Shown: positions 43,599 through 52,573 of the stretch, piece by piece | Layout of the letters: every line of letters starts with the position of its first letter | Numbering within the stretch: position 1 is the stretch's first letter | NCBI GenBank assembly: GCA_016705245.1 | Contig: JADIYM010000010.1 | Coordinates: 119,691-183,690, forward strand | DNA from: Blastocatellia bacterium | Lineage (GTDB): Bacteria; Acidobacteriota; Blastocatellia; UBA7656; JADIYM01 | Direction: 5' to 3' | DNA length: 64,000 nucleotides | Notes under the pieces: model-generated | What the model was told of the DNA's origin: nothing | What the model saw: only the letters and a program-made list of their open reading frames with translations | Databases searched by the model: none | Program-made: the position numbers and the translations under genes

Positions 43599-46500
43599 AT
43601 GCGAGCCATCCACCCACTTAGATATTTGAACCGTCACACGTCCCAAATCGCGGCCCTCGTCGTGATGGCGCTCTGCGCGTCGATTCCGGCCGGCGCCTAT
43701 GCCGCTCCGACGCGTCTCTCACCACGAACGCCGACAGCGCGCGCGGACTCGTCACCACGTGACGACGCGCGCCTCATCACGAAGCTCGACGGCGGCTTCG
43801 AGGCCATCGAGTCGCTCGTCGACCAGGCCCGCACGGGCGTGCCATTCGCTCCTCACGAGTTCGAGATCATGGATGCGTGGCGTACGGGCCTGCCGATCGC
43901 GCAGATCGAAGCGCACGTCCTGCTCTCGCGCGCGCTCTACAATGTGTATGTCGCTGGATATCCTGAAGAGAAGATCGGCGACGACCTGCTCGGCCGCTGG
44001 CGCGCGTATTACACGGCGAACGCCCTTCAGATTCAGCAGCGAAACCTGAAGCTCAACGATGGCCTCGAACAGTCGGTCGTGCCGCCGGATGGCAGCCACG
44101 ACTGGCAGCTCTATTGGGATCCGGCGTTGTACAACCAGCTTTCATCCGCATTCCAGAACAGGCTGGAGCGAAAGTTCGGACTTCGCGGCAGGATCGCTCC
44201 CGGCAACAAGGGTTCGGGCTCGGTCGACGAAGGTCAGCTGGGACCCGGATTCCCGAATGTCGCCGTCAACAACCGCACGGCAGACACAACCACCGCAGAC
44301 ACGCAGAGCGAGACTTCGCTCGTTCTCGGAACTGGAAACAACATCCTCGTCAGCTTCAATGACTCGGGGTCGAACATCGCACCGAACGCTTCGTTCACTG
44401 GAATCGCCCGGTCTACGGACGCGGGCGTGACGTTCACTGACCAGGGCCGCCTGCCGGCCAGCGCCACGAGTGACGCCGGTGATCCGGTATACGCCCGGAA
44501 CAACGTCACCGGCCGAATCGTGATCGCGACGCTCGGATTCAACAGCGGTGCAGTCCTCCAGTCGTTCCGCACGGACAACGACGGCGCGACCTACATGGCG
44601 CCGATCGATTGCGATGGCGGCGGCACGAGCAACGACAAGGAATGGATCGCCTGCGACAACGCCGCTGGCACCGGTCAGGGCAACTTCTACAACTTCTACC
44701 GTGACTTCGGCGGTGGCGGCGGCATGTCTTTCGTCCGATCCACCGATGGAGCGGCGACGTGGAGTGCCCGGCAGGTTCTCGAGGCCGGCGGCCAGGGCGC
44801 CTGGGTCAGCGTTGCATCGGACCACACGGTTTATGCAACGTGGCTGGCCGGGCAGAACATGCGCCTGCGAAAGTCGACAGACCAGGGCGTGACGTTCAGC
44901 GCCGCGGCGACGATCAACACGATCGTGACGGCCGGCGTCAACGGCGACCTCGGACTGACGGGCGGCTTCCGCTCGAACGCGTTTCCGTATGTCGTGCATC
45001 ACCCGAGCAACGCCAACGAGCTTTACCTTTGCTACAACGACCGCGGCGTGGCTGCAGGCGATCAGGCCGACGTGTTCCTGAGGAAGTCGACCGACGGCGG
45101 CGCGACCTGGACGCCGCGTTTCCGCGTCAACTCCGACGCGACTACGACCGCCCAGTGGCAGCCGGTAATCGCGATGAATCCGGACGGGCAATCGCTCTTC
45201 ATCAGCTGGTACGACCGTCGTTTGAACGGCACCGCCATCGACGTGTACGGCACCGAACTGATCTCCTGCGGATCGGGCTTTGCAACTCTCCCTGACTACC
45301 GAATCACGACGGCGTCCTTCCCGGTCGTCATCGGCCAGGATCCGGGCATCGTCAGCACGTACATGGGAGACTACGACCAGGCTGTCGCCGACAGCGGGTT
45401 CTTCTACCGCGCGTGGGGCGACAACCGCGACAGCCTGCTGACCCACACCAACCAGCCGGATGTCCGGTTCACGAAGATTGCCCGCACGCCGGTCGGCTCG
45501 TTCCCGGCGTCGATCGTCAAGACAACGCAGTCTCTCATCGCGGAGAACTGTACTCCGGCCAACAGCGCCATCGATCCAGGCGAAACGGTAACCGTCAGTC
45601 TCGGACTGCAGAACGTCGGCGGCGGCGCGACGTCGAGCCTCGTCGCGACGCTTCAGGCCACGGGCGGCGTCACCAGTCCAAGTGCGCCGCAGAACTACGG
45701 TGCGCTTTCCTCATGCTCGGCCAGTTCGACCATGAACTTCTCGTTCGTGGCGTCCGGTGTATGCGGCGGCACGATCACGGCGACCCTCCAGCTCCAGGAC
45801 GGCGTGTCGAACCTCGGCACCGTCTCGTACACGTTCGTCATGGGCGTCTCGGCTTCCCAGACGTTCACGAATGCTTCCGCCATCACGATCACCGACAACG
45901 CGGCGGCGACGCCTTATCCGTCTGCGATCACGGTGTCGGGCGTGACGGCCTACACTCGCGTTACCCTGACGCTCAACGGCTTCTCGCACACGTTCCCGGA
46001 TGACGTCGACATCATCGTCGTCGCGCCGGGCGGACAGAAAGCCTACGTGATGTCCGACAACGGGTCTGGCACGGACGTCAGCGGCGCAGTGCTTACGTTC
46101 GACGATACCGCCGCGGCGGCGCTGACCACGGCGGCGATCTCGAGCGGAACTTTCAAACCGTCGAACCTCGACACGACGACGGACGCCCTTCCGGCTCCGG
46201 CGCCCGCGCCGCCGTTCCTGACTGACTTCACAAGCCTCAGCGCCCTCGGAGCCGGCGCGAACGGGACGTGGAACCTATTCGTGCGCGATGACGTCAGCAC
46301 GGATTCGGGTTCGATCTCCGGTGGCTGGTCACTGACCTTCGTCAACCCGAATGTCTGTTCCACGACGTGCGGCGGCGGCAACCTGCCGCCGGTCGCAAAC
46401 GCGGGAATGGACCAGTCGGTCAACTCGTGCACGATGGTCAGCCTGAACGGTTCGGGTTCGAGCGATCCGGACAGCGGTCCGAATCCGCTGACGTTCGCCT

Positions 46501-47390
46501 GGAGCCAGACGGCCGGTCCGACGGTCGTCATCAACAGCCCGACGTCGGCCACCCCGACGTTCGAAGCACCCAACGTTGCCACGTCGGCAGTGCTCACGTT
46601 CCAGTTGACAGTGAGCGACAGCCTGGCCATGAACTCCGATACGATCTCGGTAACGGCCAACCACGTCAACGGCGTCCACGTCGATACCGTTGGGCTCTAC
46701 ACCGATGCGGGGAACACGTTCTTCCTGCGCAACTGCAATGGACCTGGCCCGGCTGACGTAACGACGTTCTTCGGACCGAACGCGCTCGTGCCGATCACGG
46801 GCGACTGGGACAACAACGGCACCTCGACCGTCGGTATCTACGATCCGACATCGGGCTGCTTCTTCCTGCGCAACGCCAACACGCCCGGACCGGCCGACAT
46901 TACCGTCTGCTTCGGCCCGGCCAACCAGATCCCGATCGTCGGCGATTGGGACGGAAATGGCTCGGTCACGGTCGGTGTCTACGACAATGCGACCGGGACG
47001 TTCTTCCTCCGCAACTCGAACACGCCGGGACCGGCGGACCTCACGTTCACTTTCGGCGCGGGTGGCGCAACGCCTCTTGCGGGTGACTGGGACGCGAACG
47101 GTACGACGACCATCGGCATATACATCGAGGCGTCCGGAGTCGTCTTCCTTCGCAACACGAACACGCCAGGAGGTGCCGACGTGATCTTCTCCTACGGCCC
47201 GGGGACCGGCTTCAAGCCGCTCGTCGGCAACTGGGATGGACTCGGCGGCGACTCGATCGGCCTGTTCTCTCCGGCGACGGGTGCCGTTTTCCTCCGCAAC
47301 ACGAACTCGAGCGGTCCTGCAGACATCGTCTTCATGTACGGAGTCGGCGGAGCGGTGACTGGCGTCGCAGGCAACTGGGACGGTTTCTAA
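43599..47390 (+). CDS. Giant secreted BNR-repeat protein with P-domain, PKD-like domain and module B
   Basis: An exported protein of 1263 residues. Signal peptide about 1-37. A helical domain about 55-150 (GVPFAPHEFEIMDAWRTG) resembles that of the 7179-10733 protein. A sialidase-like BNR/Asp-box propeller follows (about 215-630; RSTDAGVTF, RSTDGAATW, KSTDQGVTF, KSTDGGATW), then a CARDB-like domain, a P-domain (about 770-920), a PKD-like domain (about 925-1020, NLPPVANAGMDQSVNS) and five module B repeats (about 1025-1263) ending NWDGF. Sialidase catalytic residues are not evident, so the propeller may bind rather than cleave. The ATG at 43599 has GAGGAG 6 nt upstream. Confidence 0.87.
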   Translation: MRAIHPLRYLNRHTSQIAALVVMALCASIPAGAYAAPTRLSPRTPTARADSSPRDDARLITKLDGGFEAIESLVDQARTGVPFAPHEFEIMDAWRTGLPIAQIEAHVLLSRALYNVYVAGYPEEKIGDDLLGRWRAYYTANALQIQQRNLKLNDGLEQSVVPPDGSHDWQLYWDPALYNQLSSAFQNRLERKFGLRGRIAPGNKGSGSVDEGQLGPGFPNVAVNNRTADTTTADTQSETSLVLGTGNNILVSFNDSGSNIAPNASFTGIARSTDAGVTFTDQGRLPASATSDAGDPVYARNNVTGRIVIATLGFNSGAVLQSFRTDNDGATYMAPIDCDGGGTSNDKEWIACDNAAGTGQGNFYNFYRDFGGGGGMSFVRSTDGAATWSARQVLEAGGQGAWVSVASDHTVYATWLAGQNMRLRKSTDQGVTFSAAATINTIVTAGVNGDLGLTGGFRSNAFPYVVHHPSNANELYLCYNDRGVAAGDQADVFLRKSTDGGATWTPRFRVNSDATTTAQWQPVIAMNPDGQSLFISWYDRRLNGTAIDVYGTELISCGSGFATLPDYRITTASFPVVIGQDPGIVSTYMGDYDQAVADSGFFYRAWGDNRDSLLTHTNQPDVRFTKIARTPVGSFPASIVKTTQSLIAENCTPANSAIDPGETVTVSLGLQNVGGGATSSLVATLQATGGVTSPSAPQNYGALSSCSASSTMNFSFVASGVCGGTITATLQLQDGVSNLGTVSYTFVMGVSASQTFTNASAITITDNAAATPYPSAITVSGVTAYTRVTLTLNGFSHTFPDDVDIIVVAPGGQKAYVMSDNGSGTDVSGAVLTFDDTAAAALTTAAISSGTFKPSNLDTTTDALPAPAPAPPFLTDFTSLSALGAGANGTWNLFVRDDVSTDSGSISGGWSLTFVNPNVCSTTCGGGNLPPVANAGMDQSVNSCTMVSLNGSGSSDPDSGPNPLTFAWSQTAGPTVVINSPTSATPTFEAPNVATSAVLTFQLTVSDSLAMNSDTISVTANHVNGVHVDTVGLYTDAGNTFFLRNCNGPGPADVTTFFGPNALVPITGDWDNNGTSTVGIYDPTSGCFFLRNANTPGPADITVCFGPANQIPIVGDWDGNGSVTVGVYDNATGTFFLRNSNTPGPADLTFTFGAGGATPLAGDWDANGTTTIGIYIEASGVVFLRNTNTPGGADVIFSYGPGTGFKPLVGNWDGLGGDSIGLFSPATGAVFLRNTNSSGPADIVFMYGVGGAVTGVAGNWDGF

Positions 47391-47400
47391 CCGGCTGAGT

Positions 47401-47461
47401 GAGTAGACAGGATTACAGGATTTTCAGGTAAATCCTGATAATCCTGTAATCCTGTCTACTC
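47401..47461. terminator. Long hairpin, family R3 (copy b), between convergent genes
   Basis: GAGTAGACAGGATTACAGGA and its complement at the right end form an almost perfect palindrome with centre TTTTCAGGTAAATCCTGA. The holB stop codon lies inside the right arm, so the element has been captured as the 3' end of holB. It probably terminates both genes. Confidence 0.75.
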
Positions 47462-48451
47462 TCCTCCCAACCCGAGAAGCATCGCCTCGAGCGCAACCTG
47501 TCGGTTCGCATTCTGGCGCAGACGCTCTCGCAGCCGCTCGACGGCATCGATCCAGGTCGCGATACGCTCCGGAGGCGTCGACGCCGCCAGCGCTTCGAGC
47601 CTCAGGGTGACGTCCGCGTTCGCCACACCGTCCGACGGTTCACCGAGCGCGACGCCGTAGACGTCTCGACACAGATCGACGAAGAGGTCGAGCCGCGCAT
47701 CGAGCTCCGACCGGTCCTTCCTGCCGACGTCGGCGAGGAACTGCGCGGCCTTCATCAGCCGCAGCCGATCTCCGCGCGATGCGAGCAATTCGATCAGCCC
47801 GAGCATCTCCTTTCGCCGGTCGCGGTAGACCGAGAGGTCCGTCGAAAGCGCGCGTCCGATGCGGCCCGCCGCAACGCGCGAAAGGACCTTCGTCTCATCG
47901 GCCGGGCGCTTGAAACGCTCCCCGAGGAATCCCTCGATCGACTCCGCGTCGACCGGTGCGAATCGCAGCGTCTGGCAGCGCGACCGGATCGTTCCGAGCA
48001 GCGAATATGGCTGGTCGGTCACCAGGACGATTAACGTGGTCGGCGGCGGCTCTTCGAGCGTCTTGAGAATGGCGTTGGCCGCCTCGTCCCGCATCTTGTG
48101 CGCGTCGTCGACGATCATCACCCGGCGGTGGTCGTCGAAAGGCCGATACTGCGCCTCTCGAGCGAGCTCTCGCATCTGGGCGATCTTGTGGAGCGTTCCC
48201 TCGGGCACGAACACGCGAATGTCGGGATGCTCGCCAGACGTCGCGCGGACGCAGCTATCGCACGTGCCGCACGCGTCGCCGTCGACGGGCGAGTGGCAGG
48301 TCACCGCCTTCGCAAGCTCCATCGCGAAGGTCCGCTTGCCGACACCGTCCGGTCCGGCGAAAAGCAGAGCGTGCGGCAGCCGGTCGCGCGCATTTGCGCG
48401 CGTCAGGGCCTTCGCGACCCGGGCGTTGCCGATCAGATCCCGAAGCGGCAC
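47456..48451 (-). CDS. holB: DNA polymerase III subunit delta'
   Basis: A 331-residue clamp-loader subunit. The AAA+ core shows LIGNARVAKALTRANARDRL, the P-loop GPDGVGKRT (about 33-41), a zinc-binding Cys cluster (CGTCDSC with an upstream Cys), VMIVDDAHKMRDEAANAILK and LEEPPPTTLIVLVTD, and GTIRSRCQTLRF carrying the SRC motif. It overlaps the tmk stop by 19 nt, giving the common tmk-holB arrangement. Its last codons and stop are provided by an R3 repeat. Confidence 0.94.
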   Translation of the reverse strand: MPLRDLIGNARVAKALTRANARDRLPHALLFAGPDGVGKRTFAMELAKAVTCHSPVDGDACGTCDSCVRATSGEHPDIRVFVPEGTLHKIAQMRELAREAQYRPFDDHRRVMIVDDAHKMRDEAANAILKTLEEPPPTTLIVLVTDQPYSLLGTIRSRCQTLRFAPVDAESIEGFLGERFKRPADETKVLSRVAAGRIGRALSTDLSVYRDRRKEMLGLIELLASRGDRLRLMKAAQFLADVGRKDRSELDARLDLFVDLCRDVYGVALGEPSDGVANADVTLRLEALAASTPPERIATWIDAVERLRERLRQNANRQVALEAMLLGLGGE

Positions 48452-49083
48452 CGGATCTCATCCAGAAGTCGGTCGACGTCGCCGCCGACCTCGTCAACCG
48501 GCCGGTTCGCGTCGATCACCGCGACCCGCGACGGTTCGGCCGCGGCAATCGCGAGATAACCGCGTCGCACGCGATCGTGAAAGTCGGCCCGTTCCATGTC
48601 GAAGCGGGTCGGGGCGTCCTCTCCAGCGCTGCCGGCGCGCGCCGCAAGTCGTCGCATTGCCTCTTCGACCTCGATGTCGAAGAGGAGAGTGAGGTCGGGC
48701 TGCAATCCGCCCGTGGCAACCCGGTTCACCGTGGCGATCAGCTCGAGGTCGAGTCCCCGACCGGCGCCCTGATACGCCACCGTCGCATCCGTGAATCGAT
48801 CGCAGAGCACAAGAGCACCGCGTTCGAGGGCCGGCGCGATCGTTTCCTGGACGTGTTGCGCGCGATCAGCCTCGATCAGCAGGAGCTCGGCGACAGGAGA
48901 GATCGGTTGATCGCGTGTCTCGAGCACGAGCGCACGAATCTCGGCACCGGCCGAGGACCCCCCGGGCTCGCGCGTCACGACGAGTTCAACGTCGGTATTA
49001 ATGAGCCGCTCGGCGGCGCGGCGCAGCTGCGTGGTTTTCCCGCTGCCGTCCGCGCCCTCGAACGTGATGAATACTCCGCTCAC
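48433..49083 (-). CDS. tmk: Thymidylate kinase
   Basis: This 216-residue enzyme phosphorylates dTMP to dTDP. FITFEGADGSGKTTQLRR is the P-loop region, VTREPGGSSAGAEIR the DRX/TREPGG motif, LCDRFTDATVAYQGAGRGLD the substrate-binding DR(Y/F) region, and the LID lies around ARAGSAGEDAPTRFDME. It starts at GTG 14 nt after the hfq stop with no clear Shine-Dalgarno, so translation probably depends on the upstream gene. Confidence 0.95.
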   Translation of the reverse strand: MSGVFITFEGADGSGKTTQLRRAAERLINTDVELVVTREPGGSSAGAEIRALVLETRDQPISPVAELLLIEADRAQHVQETIAPALERGALVLCDRFTDATVAYQGAGRGLDLELIATVNRVATGGLQPDLTLLFDIEVEEAMRRLAARAGSAGEDAPTRFDMERADFHDRVRRGYLAIAAAEPSRVAVIDANRPVDEVGGDVDRLLDEIRCRFGI

Positions 49084-49097
49084 GACGCCGCGTCGCG

Positions 49098-49469
49098 TCA
49101 GGCTTCGTCAGACGCGACGGCGCCTCGAGACTCGTCGCCCGCCGGCGCACCGGGCTCGCGGTCCGGACCCGGACCCGACGGATCGTGCGGTCGGTCGCCG
49201 TAATGGCGAGCGCCTTCACGGTCGCCCATCGGCGGCCGTCCCGGGCCGCGATGCATGCCGCGCGGCAGCGAAACCGTCGAGATGGCGTGCTTGAAGATGA
49301 GCTGTTCCTGCGAACCCGCTTCGAGGATCAACGAGTATTTGTCGAAGCTCTTGATTCGACCCGTGAGCTTGACCCCGCTGATGAGGTAGATCGTCACGCC
49401 GGACCGTTCGCGACGCGCTGCGTTCAAAAAATTGTCCTGAATGTTGTTCGGCGGCAGTGCTTTGTCCAT
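49098..49469 (-). CDS. hfq: RNA chaperone Hfq with long acidic/Gly-rich tail
   Basis: A 123-residue Sm-like RNA-binding protein that forms hexamers and mediates small-RNA regulation. NNIQDNFLNAARRERSGVTI, YLISGVKLTGRIKSFDKYSL and the Sm2 motif (FKHAISTVSL, in place of the usual YKHAIST) are clear (about 8-72). The tail (about 73-123) is rich in Gly, Pro, Asp, Arg and probably disordered; it is longer than in minimal Hfq proteins. The ATG has GAGGAGG about 11 nt upstream. Leading an hfq-tmk-holB cluster is unusual compared with the miaA-hfq-hflX order of Proteobacteria. Confidence 0.95.
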   Translation of the reverse strand: MDKALPPNNIQDNFLNAARRERSGVTIYLISGVKLTGRIKSFDKYSLILEAGSQEQLIFKHAISTVSLPRGMHRGPGRPPMGDREGARHYGDRPHDPSGPGPDREPGAPAGDESRGAVASDEA

Positions 49470-49654
49470 CGAATGCGGGCCTCCTCTGTTCGTGTGAGGT
49501 GTTGTTTGTTGTTTACTGGCTGCCGATGCGGACCGCTCCGAAGCGGTCGCTATCCCCCGTCAAACCGTAGCACACGCCCGCGAAAAGCCGCAAGGAAGGG
49601 CTTGAATTGCTATGAGATAGGGGATTTCGAGGATACCGGGACTGACGTTTGAGA

Positions 49655-49723
49655 GCCTTTGCGCCTTTGCGCCTTTGCGAGAGAAGAATTCTCACGCAAA
49701 GGCGCAAAGGCGCAAAGGACGCG
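49655..49723. repeat. Palindromic repeat, family R1 (copy e)
   Basis: GCCTTTGCGCCTTTGCGC and CTTTGCGAGAGAAG face CTCACGCAAAGGCGCAAAGG. This copy uses CTTTGCG in place of CTCTGCG throughout both arms, so the arms co-vary. Confidence 0.8.
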
Positions 49724-49744
49724 AAGAAGAAACAACAACTCCCG

Positions 49745-50506
49745 CTATTTCTTCCTGGCTGTCTCGGTCCCGGTCTGAGTCGCACCGGCTCCGCCCCAGA
49801 CACCTTCCATTGTTCCGTCCGGCTTGACCTCATAGGCGACGAAGCTGCACTTCGACCCGCCAAATCCGACCGTCAACACTTCGCCGCGGCGAATTCCGAA
49901 ACCCGTGTTGCCGTTGTTCCACACCAGGTTGTACCCGGCTCCCGCCTTGGTGACGACGAGCGTTCCCTTGTAATCCGATCCGTCCGGGTTCTTGCCGGCA
50001 AGCGTGTATTCGCCTTCGACCGGTCCGGAACCGCCGGTTCGAGTCGCCTTTTCGGTCCCGCTTTCGTTCGTTCCCCACATCCCCCAGGTGCCGTCCATCG
50101 AACCGTCCGCCGCCACAACGAAGCTGACGACGCCGCAACCCGTACCGTCGGCGCCATCGCAGAACGAGACGGCCACGACTCCGTCACGAAGCACGCCCAC
50201 GCCGTCATAAGGCTTTCCGGCCGTCCATCGGAATTGATAAACCTTGTCGTGCTTGATGACCTCGAGGTCACCTTTGTAGGCCGCGCCTGACGGGTTGGTG
50301 CCGGTTACGGCATAGGATCCCTCGATTTCAGTTGGCGTCGACGGTTTCTCGGCTGGCTTCGTCGCCGAGTTGTCGGATTTCGTGGTTGGCGTCGGCGAAT
50401 TCGATGAGGGTGCGGTCGTCGTTCCGGCTCCGCAGCCGGCAAGCAGAAGGCAGAGCGACGGAAGGACAGCCGCTCGCACGGCGGTTCCGAAAGACGAGGT
50501 GTTCAT
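49745..50506 (-). CDS. Lipoprotein with duplicated beta domain
   Basis: A 253-residue lipoprotein. The signal ends in lipobox LLAGC, followed by a Thr/Ser/Pro/Lys linker (to about 62). Two homologous domains follow: about 63-155 (EGSYAVTGTNPSGAAYKGDL) and about 165-250 (EGEYTLAGKNPDGSDYKGTL), each about 90 residues, rich in Gly, Tyr, Trp and Val and ending GTWGMWGTNESGTEKATR or GVWGGAGATQTGTETARK. The pattern resembles small beta-barrel modules annotated as fibronectin-binding in acidobacterial genomes. The ATG at 50506 has AGGAG 8 nt upstream; earlier in-frame starts fall in an R1 repeat. Function unknown. Confidence 0.82.
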   Translation of the reverse strand: MNTSSFGTAVRAAVLPSLCLLLAGCGAGTTTAPSSNSPTPTTKSDNSATKPAEKPSTPTEIEGSYAVTGTNPSGAAYKGDLEVIKHDKVYQFRWTAGKPYDGVGVLRDGVVAVSFCDGADGTGCGVVSFVVAADGSMDGTWGMWGTNESGTEKATRTGGSGPVEGEYTLAGKNPDGSDYKGTLVVTKAGAGYNLVWNNGNTGFGIRRGEVLTVGFGGSKCSFVAYEVKPDGTMEGVWGGAGATQTGTETARKK

Positions 50507-50600
50507 TGAGGGCTCCTGTGTGGAGGGATTACGTCGATCACACGATGTGCCTGACTCGGCGCGATTGAACGTCAGGAGAATCGCTGAAGTCAATGATTCA

Positions 50601-50680
50601 GGCCTTTGCGCCTTTGCGAGAAACGCGGCCATAAGTCAGGTTCTCGCAGAGACGCAAAGGACTCGCAAAGGCGCAGAGAT
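50601..50680. repeat. Palindromic repeat, family R1 (copy f)
   Basis: GCCTTTGCGCCTTTGCGAGA faces TTCTCGCAGAGACGCAAAGG and TCGCAAAGGCGCAGAG; a mixed CTTTGCG/CTCTGCG copy. Confidence 0.78.
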
Positions 50681-50690
50681 TCCGGGTGTT

Positions 50691-52196
50691 TCAGGCCTTC
50701 TCGCACGGCTGCCCCGGGCTCGCCACGACGCGATTCCTACCGGCGGCCTTTGCAGCGTACAACCGCGCATCAGCCTCATCGAGCAGCGTTCCGGCATCGC
50801 ACGTCGCATCCGCCTGCGCCACCCCGAAACTCGCCGTCAACCCCAGATTCAGACTGATGTCGGTCCAGTCGCGCGTTTCGATCGCCGCCCGGATTCGCTC
50901 ACACGCCGCCGCCGCGGCTTCTTCGCCCGTGTCCGGAAACACCAGCGCAAACTCCTCGCCGCCGTACCGTGCAAGGACGTCGGACTGCCGCAGGTGGGAA
51001 CCGATCACGTCTGCAATCGCCTGGAGCGCCTTGTCTCCGACGGCGTGTCCGACCGAATCGTTGATTCGCTTGAAATTGTCGAGATCGATCATCGCCACCG
51101 AGAGCGGCTGCCCCGTGCGACGTGCCCGCGCGAGCTCGGACGGGAGCTGCTCGTCGAGGTGGCGTCGATTGAAGACTCCCGTCAGACCGTCGCGAACGCT
51201 CAGACGAACGAGTTGGCGCGCCTGCTCCTCGAGATGCTCGAGCGCTGTCGCGAGCTCGACATTGCGAAGCCGCCAGATCTCTCGCTCGAACCGCTCCTTC
51301 GAGAGCTCGGTTTCCACCTTGAGGAGGTGCGTCGTCGCCCGCGCGGCCTCGTCGTACACCTCGGTCCGTGCCTGGTGAAAGGCCTTGTAGTTCTCGAGCG
51401 CCTTCTCGAGGTTTCCGGCGCGCTCGTATGCCTGCGACAGGGCGAGATGCGTCTTGAAGACCTCTCGCCTATTCCTGACGGACTGGGCGAGCACAAGTGC
51501 CTCTTCGAGCAGCCCAATGGCCTCGTCGTGTCGGCCGAGCTCCGAATAGAGCGATCCGAGCCCAACGCGCGCCTCGGCGCGTCCTCGTACGCCGAGCCCG
51601 CGATCCGTGATCTCGATGGCGCGAACGAACATGTCGCGCGCGGCGTCGACGTCGCCGTGCTTCTGAACCACGCGTCCCTGGGCCCACAGGACCCACCCCT
51701 GGAGCGCCCATTCACCGAGATCCTCGAGCAGAAGCGAGGCCTGCTCGAGCGGCTCGCGGGCCTCGTCGAATCGGTCCAGGTTGACGTAGGCCTCCCCGAT
51801 GTTGCCGAGGATCCGGCCCTCGAGCTCTCGCTGTCCCGTCGCGCGCGCTCCGGCAAGCGCCTGTTCGTACGTAACGAACGCAGCGTCGAAGTCCCCAAGT
51901 TCCTCATAAACGACAGCAACGTAGTTGTGAAGCCTCGCGGTCAGGTCAGGCCGGCCGAGCTCCGTCAACGAGGCAATCGCCGCCTGCAGGTGCTCCATGG
52001 CCTCCTGATACCTGCTCTGCTGGGTCAACGCCGCACCGGCCCATCCCGTCGCGAGTGACTCGAGCGTCCGGTTCTTCAGCCGGTGCGATTCGTCACGTAA
52101 CGCAAGCGCCTGCCGCTCGGCGTCCTGGAAGTTGGACCGCGTGAACGACTCGATCGTCGGACCGAGTTGCGGGAATTCCTTTAACACGTCGTTCAC
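50691..52196 (-). CDS. TPR-repeat diguanylate cyclase (GGDEF protein)
   Basis: A 501-residue cytoplasmic protein predicted to make c-di-GMP from two GTP. About seven tetratricopeptide repeats (about 20-290) form a sensory or protein-binding superhelix, then a coiled coil (about 295-340) and a GGDEF domain (about 342-495). The active-site motif is GGEEF (412-416), preceded by the intact inhibitory I-site RQSD (403-406), and DGLTGVFNRR opens the domain; the enzyme should be active and product-inhibited. No transmembrane segment is present. The start is taken as the GTG at 52196, 7 nt after a -10 box. The in-frame TTG at 52232 is the -35 element of the same promoter. Confidence 0.92.
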   Translation of the reverse strand: MNDVLKEFPQLGPTIESFTRSNFQDAERQALALRDESHRLKNRTLESLATGWAGAALTQQSRYQEAMEHLQAAIASLTELGRPDLTARLHNYVAVVYEELGDFDAAFVTYEQALAGARATGQRELEGRILGNIGEAYVNLDRFDEAREPLEQASLLLEDLGEWALQGWVLWAQGRVVQKHGDVDAARDMFVRAIEITDRGLGVRGRAEARVGLGSLYSELGRHDEAIGLLEEALVLAQSVRNRREVFKTHLALSQAYERAGNLEKALENYKAFHQARTEVYDEAARATTHLLKVETELSKERFEREIWRLRNVELATALEHLEEQARQLVRLSVRDGLTGVFNRRHLDEQLPSELARARRTGQPLSVAMIDLDNFKRINDSVGHAVGDKALQAIADVIGSHLRQSDVLARYGGEEFALVFPDTGEEAAAAACERIRAAIETRDWTDISLNLGLTASFGVAQADATCDAGTLLDEADARLYAAKAAGRNRVVASPGQPCEKA

Positions 52197-52203
52197 GCCT
52201 TCG

Positions 52204-52232
52204 AGCCTGCGAAATGCGGGGTCGGATGTCAA
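52204..52232 (-). promoter_or_regulatory. Promoter of a leaderless mRNA for the GGDEF gene
   Basis: On the reverse strand TTGACA (52232-52227), a 17-nt spacer, CAGGCT (52209-52204), then 7 nt and GTG (52196). The geometry is identical to that of pncB. Confidence 0.65.
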
Positions 52233-52276
52233 TGCGGATGGTTACTTCGAGTGAACGGCGCGCGGGTCCTGGCGTC

Positions 52277-52361
52277 TTAGCGCCTCTGCGTCTTCACGCT
52301 GCGTCTCTGCGGGAAACTGTTTCTCGCAGAGGCGCGGAGTGAAGACGCAGAGGCGCGAAGG
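52277..52361. repeat. Palindromic repeat, family R1 (copy g)
   Basis: GCGCCTCTGCGTCTTCACGC and TGCGTCTCTGCGGGAAACTG are mirrored by TTTCTCGCAGAGGCGCGGAG and TGAAGACGCAGAGGCGC. It lies between two divergent genes. Confidence 0.82.
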
Positions 52362-52413
52362 CATGGAATCGGCGACTCGCTCTGAGTCGGTCTGTTCCGT
52401 TTATGTCTTTACC

Positions 52414-52443
52414 TTGACGAGACGCCTTCGACACTTCGATACT
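52414..52443 (+). promoter_or_regulatory. Candidate promoter of the 52574 gene
   Basis: TTGACG (52414-52419), an 18-nt spacer and GATACT (52438-52443), about 130 nt before the start codon. Confidence 0.45.
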
Positions 52444-52573
52444 TCGACGTTCCGTCCTTTTCATGCAGTTCAAGGCGACTCCGCCAATAAACAGCGTCCG
52501 CCACGTTCCGGGCCGAATGCGTCCGCATTCGTTCCCGAGCACCGATCGTCCAGCCACCATCAGGAGGTCCGTC

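Noticed and set aside
52197..52232. TTG start for the GGDEF protein
   Set aside because: As for pncB, the codon coincides with a -35 box and a better-placed GTG lies 7 nt after the -10 box.
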